Assembly (NCBI GenBank): GCA_002293265.1
Contig: DBCW01000057.1
Location: 10,947 to 17,756, forward strand
DNA length: 6,810 bases
Source of the DNA: Eggerthellales bacterium UBA948
Lineage (GTDB): Bacteria > Actinomycetota > Coriobacteriia > Coriobacteriales > UBA8131
Direction of reading: 5' to 3'
Part shown: positions 1 to 5,863 of the stretch, one piece after another
Numbering within the stretch: the first letter of the stretch is position 1
How the letters are laid out: the number at the start of each line of letters is the position of its first letter
Notes under the pieces: generated by a model
Database searches by the model: none
What the model saw: the letters and a program-made list of their open reading frames with translations, nothing else
Told to the model about the DNA's origin: nothing
Position numbers and translations under genes: made by a program

Positions 1-1769
1 CAATTCTTGACTGCTTCTAAGTTGTCTATCAACTCCTTTGGAACTTGCGTTTTTCTTGTTGAGACCAACACTCCTTTAGTTTGCGTCTTTGCTGTTGTTT
101 CTTCATCCATAAATAGTTCTTCGTAAAGTTTTTCGCCGGGCCTAAGACCTACATACTTGATCTCAATATCAACATCAGGACGAAGTCCCGATAAGCGAAT
201 AAGCTTACGAGCCAGATCAACGATCTTTATTTGCTCGCCCATCTCGAGAATGAATATCTCTCCGCCTTTAGCCATACTTCCGGCTTGAAGCACCAAACGC
301 GAAGCCTCCGGGATAGTCATGAAATAACGCGCGACCTCCGGGTCTGTAATAGTGATAGGTCCGCCTTCTTCAATTTGGCGCTTAAACATAGGCACTACGC
401 TGCCGTGCGAACCCAAGACATTGCCAAAGCGTACTGCAGAAAAACATGTTTTGGATAACTGCGCGTAATGTTGAATAATCATCTCACCCATACGTTTTGT
501 AGCACCCATAACAGAAGTGGGATTAACAGCCTTGTCTGTTGAGATAAATACGAAACTTCCAACGTTGTGCTCATGCGCTACCTGTGCAGTTGCCAAGGTA
601 CCAAAAATGTTGTTCAGAACCGCTTCGCGTGGATTGGCTTCCATCAACGGCACATGTTTGTGCGCTGCAGCATGGAAAACCACATCGGGCTGATACTGAC
701 TGAACAAAGTCTCAAGTCTTTCCTTTTCTCGCACCGATCCAATTTCCACGTGAAACTCTATATCGACATATTTATCGCGCATCTCCAGCTCAAGCTCGTA
801 TGCAGTGTTTTCGTAGATGTCAAAAATTACGATTTGACTGGGAGCCACGGTTGCAATTTGTCGTGCTAGCTCAGACCCTATAGAGCCGCCGCCGCCGGTA
901 ATTAGGATCTTTTTACCGGCCAGATATCCGGCAACCATGCGCTCGTTTAGCTTAACCTCATCACGACTGAGCAGATCGACAAGTTCAACTTCTCTTAGCC
1001 GCACGTCATCCAACTCATCCATTCTAAGGTCTCGTACATTTGGCAAAGTGAGTAGGCGACAATCTGTTTGAATGCAGATGTCGTAAATGCGTTTGCGCTG
1101 ATCAGGCGTAGCAGACGGAATGGCAACAACGATTTGTTCAATATTGTAGGTTTTGACCAGATCCAAGATCATATCGGTGCCGCCAACTACCTTGACCTTA
1201 TGAATACGCATTCCGCGTTTTGCGGGATCATCATCAACAGCAGCAACAGGATCTCCTTGCATGGCGTAATCGCCATCCAGCATACGTTTAATGGTGAGAG
1301 ATCCGGTCTCGCCGGCACCTATCACCAAGGTTCTTCTGCGTATTATCGCAAACGGCGCTTGCTCAGATTTCTTTCTGCCCACTCGCCAGTATCTAAAGAA
1401 GAATCGCGACACTCCTACAAGTACCAAAAGTACAAACCACGCTACTATATACACCCTAAAAGGCAAACGTTCGCCGGCAACAAAATGAATCGCCGCTGCA
1501 ATCGGCATTGCAATGATTGTTGCGTAAACGATCTGCAGCACCTCGTTTACGCTGGCATATTCCCAAAGATTGTTATAGAGTCTAAAGATAATGAATGCAC
1601 CGATATGAACGAGCGCAACGATGCCAAAAAGAAATACCCAGTCTGTCGTATCAGCAAATACATCGGCTTCTTGTCTGGTTCCAAGAGTCGCTATTATAAG
1701 TGCCGCATATACTGCAACAACATCCCAAATGACAAGAAACACAGTTCTGCCGCTAAGACGGAAGTTCAT
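1..1769 (-). CDS. Membrane-anchored UDP-N-acetylglucosamine 4,6-dehydratase (CapD/WbpM/PglF type), C-terminus cut by window edge
   Basis: By family, this enzyme converts UDP-GlcNAc to the UDP-2-acetamido-2,6-dideoxy-4-keto sugar, the first step to bacillosamine- and FucNAc/QuiNAc-type sugars. Reading the minus strand from the ATG at 1769 gives 589 residues without a stop. An in-frame TAG two codons upstream of this ATG fixes the start, and AGGAGG (1786-1781) precedes it. The N-terminus has about four hydrophobic helices (roughly residues 10-30, 45-64, 78-97 and 106-125). A first Rossmann-like nucleotide site GAGETG is at 151-156. The catalytic SDR domain begins with TGGGGSIG at 291-298. The active site STDKAVNPTSVMGATK (410-425) keeps the Asp412-Lys413 pair and Lys425 but has Met421 where SDR enzymes normally have Tyr, which is characteristic of the large WbpM/PglF subgroup. 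RPGEKLYEEL near the end is also typical. Family members are about 600-650 residues, so only a short tail is missing. It is transcribed away from the neighbouring GT2. Confidence 0.95.
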   Translation of the reverse strand, partial: MNFRLSGRTVFLVIWDVVAVYAALIIATLGTRQEADVFADTTDWVFLFGIVALVHIGAFIIFRLYNNLWEYASVNEVLQIVYATIIAMPIAAAIHFVAGERLPFRVYIVAWFVLLVLVGVSRFFFRYWRVGRKKSEQAPFAIIRRRTLVIGAGETGSLTIKRMLDGDYAMQGDPVAAVDDDPAKRGMRIHKVKVVGGTDMILDLVKTYNIEQIVVAIPSATPDQRKRIYDICIQTDCRLLTLPNVRDLRMDELDDVRLREVELVDLLSRDEVKLNERMVAGYLAGKKILITGGGGSIGSELARQIATVAPSQIVIFDIYENTAYELELEMRDKYVDIEFHVEIGSVREKERLETLFSQYQPDVVFHAAAHKHVPLMEANPREAVLNNIFGTLATAQVAHEHNVGSFVFISTDKAVNPTSVMGATKRMGEMIIQHYAQLSKTCFSAVRFGNVLGSHGSVVPMFKRQIEEGGPITITDPEVARYFMTIPEASRLVLQAGSMAKGGEIFILEMGEQIKIVDLARKLIRLSGLRPDVDIEIKYVGLRPGEKLYEELFMDEETTAKTQTKGVLVSTRKTQVPKELIDNLEAVKN

Positions 1770-1780
1770 TACCTAAAATA

Positions 1781-1786
1781 CCTCCT
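1781..1786 (-). promoter_or_regulatory. Shine-Dalgarno site of the 4,6-dehydratase gene
   Basis: The minus strand reads AGGAGG here, a perfect anti-16S match, with 11 nt to the ATG at 1769. The spacing is slightly long, but no other start fits, because an in-frame TAG lies just upstream of the ATG. Confidence 0.75.
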
Positions 1787-1800
1787 GTTCAGATTAGTAA

Positions 1801-1809
1801 ATTGTATCA
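1801..1809 (-). promoter_or_regulatory. Candidate extended -10 promoter for the dehydratase gene
   Basis: The minus strand reads TGATACAAT. TACAAT matches TATAAT at 5 of 6 positions and carries the upstream TGn of extended -10 promoters. No good -35 box is seen 16-18 bp upstream, which an extended -10 can tolerate. Transcription would begin near 1794 and leave a leader of about 25 nt that contains the AGGAGG. This is pattern matching only. Confidence 0.45.
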
Positions 1810-1818
1810 TGCTAAAAT
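1810..1818 (+). promoter_or_regulatory. Candidate extended -10 promoter for the stand-alone GT2 gene
   Basis: The plus strand reads TGCTAAAAT: a TGn extension followed by TAAAAT, 5 of 6 to TATAAT. A weak -35-like TTCAGA lies at 1788-1793 with a 19-bp spacer. Predicted initiation is near 1825, giving a leader of about 65 nt before the ATG at 1890. The element directly abuts the minus-strand extended -10, so the two promoters probably cannot be occupied together. This is inferred from sequence only. Confidence 0.4.
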
Positions 1819-1861
1819 GCTTAAGGAAGTACCGATTAGTTGCTTGTGGGTCTTCCTTAGC
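1819..1861. repeat. Inverted repeat in the divergent intergenic region
   Basis: TAAGGAAG (1822-1829) is the exact reverse complement of CTTCCTTA (1852-1859). Two further G:C pairs (1819-1820 with 1860-1861) extend the match across a single unpaired T at 1821. The arms enclose 22 bp. There is no T-run after the right arm, so this is not a standard Rho-independent terminator. The left arm overlaps the -35 zone of the dehydratase promoter and the predicted start site of the GT2 transcript, so an operator for a dimeric regulator is as plausible as an RNA hairpin. It could also be chance. Confidence 0.4.
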
Positions 1862-1878
1862 AGGTTTGTAATCAACTT

Positions 1879-1882
1879 GGAG
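1879..1882 (+). promoter_or_regulatory. Shine-Dalgarno site of the stand-alone GT2 gene
   Basis: GGAG lies 7 nt upstream of the ATG at 1890. This is good spacing and supports that start codon. Confidence 0.65.
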
Positions 1883-1889
1883 TAACTTT

Positions 1890-2966
1890 ATGTCTGAGCC
1901 TCAACGTTCACTTATATCCGTTTTGGTGCCCGTTTATAATGTTCAAGACTACCTTGAAGAGTGTCTTGATTCTTTACTTGCCCAAACATTTACCAACTTT
2001 GAAGTTATATGTATCAATGATGGCTCTACAGATAACTCTCGCGAAATTATAGATAAATATCTGCATATTGACAAACGTTTTCGCGTAATTGATAAGCCTA
2101 ATTCCGGCTATGGAGCCTCGATGAATCGCGGCTTAGACGCAGCTCAAGGCAAGTATCTTGCGATCTTAGAGTCGGACGATTTTTTTACACCGGACGCACT
2201 TGAACGTTTACTGGGTCTCATGGAAGCTCACAGTGTTGAGCTTGTTAAGGCTAACTGCTTTTTATATTGGTCGGGTCCACCAAAAAGAAAGCGCCATCAT
2301 GATTTGGTGCCTCATAAGCAGGCCAATCAAGTGGTTAATCCTCAAGTGCAGCATGAGGTGTTTCACTTGGCACCATCGTTGTGGTCTGCCTTATATCGCC
2401 TTGATTTCTTGCGAGAAAACAACATCCGTTTCTTAGAAACCCCCGGAGCTTCATATCAAGACGCATCCTTTAACTTCAAGGTGTGGGTCTGTGCTTCAAA
2501 AGTTTACTTCCTCGGAGAAGAGATCATCTACTATCGGCAAGACAATATCGGCTCTTCAATCAACTCGATCGGCAAGGCGTATTGCGTTTGTGATGAACAT
2601 GCGGAGATGGATCGCTACATCGACGAAAAAGGGCTTAGAGCCCCTTGGTTAAATGCTGTTTTAGCCAAGATGCGCAATCGTACTTACCTGTGGAACTACG
2701 AGCGCTTAGACGAAGAGTTTCAGTTTGAGTTTTTACTTTTGTATGCTCGTGAGATGCAAGCCATGCTAGATAAGGGCTATCTGGATTGGTCACTTCTTGA
2801 TAAATGGGATCGCATGGAGTTAGAAAGTATTTTGGCTTCTCCCGAAAACTATCACAAGGAGCGCTTAAAATCCGGTCGTGGCAATAGCGGCAAAATCAAA
2901 CGCATCTTCAAAATAGGCGGCCCAGTGTTGTTGACTAGGTTCTTATGGAGTAAGCTTTTTAGATGA
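1890..2966 (+). CDS. Family-2 glycosyltransferase (GT-A fold), cytoplasmic, stand-alone
   Basis: This 358-residue enzyme would transfer a sugar from a nucleotide donor to a growing lipid-linked or polysaccharide acceptor; donor and acceptor cannot be read from sequence. The N-terminal GT-A domain starts with SVLVPVYN (about residues 10-17). NDGSTDNS (43-50) is the classical nucleotide-binding motif, SGYGASMNRGLD (72-83) follows, and SDD (95-97) is the metal-binding DxD equivalent. PSLWSALYR (162-170) and YQDASF (189-194), with an acidic residue at the usual catalytic-base position, match the EpsJ-like polysaccharide transferases. No long membrane helix is seen. The basic C-terminus (KSGRGNSGKIKRIFKIGG region, then hydrophobic and basic residues) could touch the membrane. 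It is the only plus-strand gene. It is divergent from the dehydratase and convergent with the fusion gene, overlapping that gene's stop by 8 bp. A GGAG site supports the start. Confidence 0.93.
   Translation: MSEPQRSLISVLVPVYNVQDYLEECLDSLLAQTFTNFEVICINDGSTDNSREIIDKYLHIDKRFRVIDKPNSGYGASMNRGLDAAQGKYLAILESDDFFTPDALERLLGLMEAHSVELVKANCFLYWSGPPKRKRHHDLVPHKQANQVVNPQVQHEVFHLAPSLWSALYRLDFLRENNIRFLETPGASYQDASFNFKVWVCASKVYFLGEEIIYYRQDNIGSSINSIGKAYCVCDEHAEMDRYIDEKGLRAPWLNAVLAKMRNRTYLWNYERLDEEFQFEFLLLYAREMQAMLDKGYLDWSLLDKWDRMELESILASPENYHKERLKSGRGNSGKIKRIFKIGGPVLLTRFLWSKLFR
2959..2966. other. Tail-to-tail overlap of two convergent coding sequences
   Basis: The TGA of the plus-strand GT2 (2964-2966) lies inside the 3' end of the minus-strand fusion gene, whose TAA occupies 2961-2959. 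The two coding regions therefore share 8 bp. No stem-loop with a T-run is visible on either strand near the junction, so transcripts from the two sides probably run into each other. Confidence 0.9.
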
Positions 2967-4608
2967 CCCTGCGAATCGCTCCTACCACTATCCCCCCAAA
3001 CATACAAACTCCGTATGCTAGATGCATGAGTAAAAACACAAAAGGCAGTAACAGCATAAAGATGTTTTTGCTGTCCGCCGCAACAACCGCTTTGATCGAG
3101 ACTGCGATAGCTACTGCCGCGTATAAGCATCCCAGCGCTATTAGTGGGTACCAGCTCAACAACAGCCCTAAGACAGCACCCAAAGTGATCGCCAGCACAA
3201 AAACTAGTGGAACGTAACTGAAAGTGCTGATGCATTTGGGAGAGACAAACAGTGTGCGTCCTACCCAATAGCCGTTTCCGGCTTTTTGCGCCAGCATTTG
3301 CCTAAGTGAGCCACGTAAAAAGTGTTCGGATCTGATGGAGGGATCCATGTATATCTTATAGCCCGCTTGCCTGATGCGATAACTCATATCGTTGTCTTCG
3401 GTGCGCTTGAGCTGTTCATTGTATAGTCCTACTTCATCAAAGACCTCTCGACGATACGCACCACGAAACACTGATTTTACTTCTATGGAATGCGCTTTTT
3501 TCTGCCCGGAATCGTCTTTTGCGAGACCTCGCCGATACTGCGCCGGGCTGCTGCCAAACACTGATTCTTCGGCAAGCAAAAGTGCTTTGCCCCAAGCTGT
3601 TGGCTTTTTAAGCACAACGGGACGCACACCGCCACAAGCATATTGCCCGGTCTCTAAAAACTCTACATTCTTACGCGCAAAATCCTGCGGAATCCTCGCG
3701 TGAGCATCTACACGCAAAAACACATCACCTTTATAAACCTTAAGCGCAACATTGCAGCCATGTGGCAAAAATTTTCCCGGATTGTCCAAAACGACAACCT
3801 TTTTAAACTCATTTTGGCTTTGAGAAAACTCATTAAACAGCTGCTTTGTGTTATCGTCTGACATACTATCAACAAGGATCAACTCAATCTTATCCAGAGG
3901 AAAATCCTGCATAGCTATGTCGTTAAGCAGGTCTGTAATTACCGAGTCGGCATTTTGAGCAACGACAACCAAGGAAAGCAGCTCTATCGACTTAAACCCG
4001 GTGCCGGCATCCCCCTCTTCCTCGCTGATAAATACGCCTTCTTGCATCAAAACAACAGCAAATGTTTTAAAGAAGATCTTTACATCCAGCAAAAAACTCT
4101 GCTTCTCAATATAGACAAGGTCAAGCGCTATGCGGTCATGCCAGGCAATGGCATTGCGCCCATACACTTGGGCATATCCCGATATTCCCGGCTTTACCAA
4201 AAGCTTCTTTTCCTCACCCGGAAAATATAAAGCTACCTCATTCTCAAGATCAGGCCTAGGACCAATAAAACTCATATCCCCTTTTAAAATATTGAGGATT
4301 TGCGGTATCTCATCAAGACTGGTCTTGCGCAAAAAGGCGCCGATCTTAGTAACGCGCGGATCATCCGGCCCATTGTAGGTTGAGCCGTCCGCCATCTTCA
4401 GATCAGGCGCATTTACACGCATGGTACGAAACTTATACATCTTAAACAAGCGACGATCTTTACCTACTCTGGGTGCGTTATAAAACACCGGTCCTTTGTC
4501 TTCTAAGTAAACCATTGGCGCAATGATCATACATGCAATTCCTATAAAAGGAGCAGCAATGATGCCAAGCAAAAGATCAAGTGCTCGCTTGATTACGTGC
4601 TTATACAC
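2959..4608 (-). CDS. Fusion: PglC-like phosphoglycosyl transferase plus ExoA-like family-2 glycosyltransferase with C-terminal membrane helices
   Basis: This is one uninterrupted 549-residue frame with two enzyme domains. Residues 1-190 are a bacterial sugar transferase (monotopic PGT). They contain an amphipathic/re-entrant N-terminal helix (6-34), GPVFYNAPRVGK (39-50), KFRTM (59-63), SLDEIPQ with the catalytic Asp99-Glu100 pair, GPRPD (116-120) and KPGISGYAQVYGR (139-151). By family this half moves a phosphosugar from a UDP-sugar to polyprenyl phosphate and starts the glycan. A short acidic linker (about 190-206) leads to a GT2 domain like succinoglycan ExoA: LSLVVVAQN (211-219), DSMSDD (247-252), RVDAHAR (299-305) as the metal site, and TEDNDMSYRIRQAG (403-416) with the catalytic acid. 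Helices follow at about 463-485, 487-509 and 516-540. The start is GTG at 4608: an in-frame TAA two codons upstream rules out an earlier one, and GAGGAG (4627-4622) precedes it. The start overlaps the aminotransferase stop, suggesting translational coupling. Confidence 0.93.
   Translation of the reverse strand: MYKHVIKRALDLLLGIIAAPFIGIACMIIAPMVYLEDKGPVFYNAPRVGKDRRLFKMYKFRTMRVNAPDLKMADGSTYNGPDDPRVTKIGAFLRKTSLDEIPQILNILKGDMSFIGPRPDLENEVALYFPGEEKKLLVKPGISGYAQVYGRNAIAWHDRIALDLVYIEKQSFLLDVKIFFKTFAVVLMQEGVFISEEEGDAGTGFKSIELLSLVVVAQNADSVITDLLNDIAMQDFPLDKIELILVDSMSDDNTKQLFNEFSQSQNEFKKVVVLDNPGKFLPHGCNVALKVYKGDVFLRVDAHARIPQDFARKNVEFLETGQYACGGVRPVVLKKPTAWGKALLLAEESVFGSSPAQYRRGLAKDDSGQKKAHSIEVKSVFRGAYRREVFDEVGLYNEQLKRTEDNDMSYRIRQAGYKIYMDPSIRSEHFLRGSLRQMLAQKAGNGYWVGRTLFVSPKCISTFSYVPLVFVLAITLGAVLGLLLSWYPLIALGCLYAAVAIAVSIKAVVAADSKNIFMLLLPFVFLLMHLAYGVCMFGGIVVGAIRRVI
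4601..4608 (-). other. Overlap of aminotransferase stop and fusion-gene GTG start
   Basis: The fusion gene starts with GTG at 4608-4606 while the aminotransferase runs on to TAA at 4603-4601. The ribosome site GAGGAG (4627-4622) lies within the last aminotransferase codons, 13 nt from the GTG. This arrangement usually couples translation of the downstream gene to that of the upstream one. It supports an operon running right to left from at least 6810 to 2959. Confidence 0.75.
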
Positions 4609-5854
4609 CGCTTAAAACACACTCCTCGTACGCATCTTTGAACGACTGTATAACATAGTTGATCTGAACATCACTTAGTTTTGTATGCAGCGGCAAAGTT
4701 ACCTGCGTTTTAAAGTGTGTATGTGCGTTAGGATAATCGTCAATTTTAAAACCAAGATTCTTGTAGGCTGTTAGCAGTGGCAGAGGTTTATAGTGAACAT
4801 TACAGACCACATCTCTTGCAGCCATGCGCTCTATGAACATGTTACGAAAGGCTTGTGTAACCCCCGTAAGCTGAACCATGCACAGGTGTCCGCTGGAGTT
4901 ACCGGCAGATCTTTCATTAGCAACTGCAACACTTTCATCGTCATTTTCGTAATGCTTGAGCAGTTCTACATTAAGCTCTGCTAATCCTGAGGCATACTTT
5001 TCAATAATCTGTCTGCGCCTGGCTAACAGCTCTTTGTATCGCCCCAGCTGAGACAGACCTAAAGACGCAGAAACATCGGTCATATTGCACTTATAAAGTG
5101 GAGCAATTATGTCATACTCCCAAGCTCCGGCTTTGTTTTTGGCTAGCGCATCTTTGTCTTGACCGTGCAGCGACATTTGCATAATCTTTTTGTAGAGCAG
5201 ATCATCATCCAAGCCATCACGTTGTTTCCAAGTAAGTGCCCCACCTTCTGCAGTGGTTAAGTTCTTTACCGCATGAAAGCTAAAAGAAGTAAGATCAGCA
5301 ACAGAGCCACTGGGGCTTTTCTTATATGTCGCACCAAATGAATGTGCGCCGTCGGCCAATACCACAACACGATCAAATGCTTCTTGCAGCGTATTTGCTT
5401 TGGGGCTATACATGGCTTTCGCACTATCAACAGCTGCAAAAAGTCTGTCGTAGTCACACATTACCCCGGCAATATCCACAGGGATAATCGCTTTTGTACG
5501 CGGTGTTATAGCATGCGCCAGTTTATCGTAGTCCATCTCATAGCTACCCGGTGCGGTATCTACCAAAACTAAGGTTGCTCCAACATGACAAACCACACTA
5601 GCAGAAGCCGTGTAGGTATATGCCGAGGTAATCACCTCATCTCCCGAACCAATGTCAAGTAGTCGCAGCCCACACTCCATAGCCGCTGTTGCCGAGCTTA
5701 GACAAGCCACTTGTGATGTTTGACACCAAGTTGCCAGCTCGCGCTCAAACTCTTTGGTCTTAGGTCCGGTAGTAATCCAACCGCTGCGCAAGGCTTGCGT
5801 AACGGCCAAAATATCAGACTCATTGATATCTGGTGGTGAAAAATCTATTCGCAT
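4601..5854 (-). CDS. PLP-dependent nucleotide-sugar aminotransferase (DegT/DnrJ/EryC1/StrS family)
   Basis: This 417-residue protein is about the usual family length. By family it transaminates a UDP-4-keto-6-deoxy-N-acetylhexosamine, using glutamate, to the 4-amino sugar (PglE/PseC/ArnB-like). Visible motifs are FSPPDI (5-10), SGWITTGPKTKEFE (24-37), SSATAAME (53-60, phosphate-binding turn), ADGAHSFGA (167-175, with Asp168 contacting the pyridine nitrogen) and SFHAVKNLTTAEGGAL (192-207), where Lys197 is the PLP lysine. A loop of about 15-20 residues at 143-161 lengthens the segment before ADGAH compared with ArnB, a variation I recall from Gram-positive and Bacteroidetes homologues. The ATG at 5854 follows a weak AGAGAG site (5865-5860) that overlaps the upstream stop, leaving a 9-nt gap. 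The stop overlaps the GTG of the fusion gene by 8 bp. With the dehydratase it forms the first two steps to a 4-amino-4,6-dideoxy-GlcNAc-type sugar. The exact stereochemistry is unproven. Confidence 0.93.
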   Translation of the reverse strand: MRIDFSPPDINESDILAVTQALRSGWITTGPKTKEFERELATWCQTSQVACLSSATAAMECGLRLLDIGSGDEVITSAYTYTASASVVCHVGATLVLVDTAPGSYEMDYDKLAHAITPRTKAIIPVDIAGVMCDYDRLFAAVDSAKAMYSPKANTLQEAFDRVVVLADGAHSFGATYKKSPSGSVADLTSFSFHAVKNLTTAEGGALTWKQRDGLDDDLLYKKIMQMSLHGQDKDALAKNKAGAWEYDIIAPLYKCNMTDVSASLGLSQLGRYKELLARRRQIIEKYASGLAELNVELLKHYENDDESVAVANERSAGNSSGHLCMVQLTGVTQAFRNMFIERMAARDVVCNVHYKPLPLLTAYKNLGFKIDDYPNAHTHFKTQVTLPLHTKLSDVQINYVIQSFKDAYEECVLSGV

Positions 5855-5863
5855 AAATACTCT

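Noticed and set aside
1068..1871. A 267-codon open frame on the plus strand
   Set aside because: It lies almost wholly antisense to the N-terminal half of the dehydratase, whose family motifs are unmistakable. Its translation is rich in Cys, Tyr, Asn and His with no recognisable domain, and it runs through the divergent intergenic region.
1878..2953. 8-bp direct repeat TGGAGTAA at both ends of the GT2 gene (1878-1885 and 2946-2953)
   Set aside because: It could be read as a target-site duplication or insertion scar. It is short, the left copy is the gene's own ribosome-binding site, and no transposase or terminal inverted repeats are present, so chance is the simpler explanation.
2940..3000. 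Possible bidirectional terminator between the convergent genes
   Set aside because: Only an AAGCTT palindrome and a short T-run (2956-2960) are present. No GC-rich stem precedes the T-run on either strand, and the coding regions overlap.
2852..3268. A 138-codon minus-strand frame across the convergent junction
   Set aside because: It is out of frame with the fusion gene, covers the C-terminal coding parts of two well-supported genes and shows no motif.
3392..4378. Several 80-100-codon plus-strand frames opposite the fusion gene
   Set aside because: These are antisense shadows with no ribosome site and no domain, overlapping clear catalytic motifs on the other strand.
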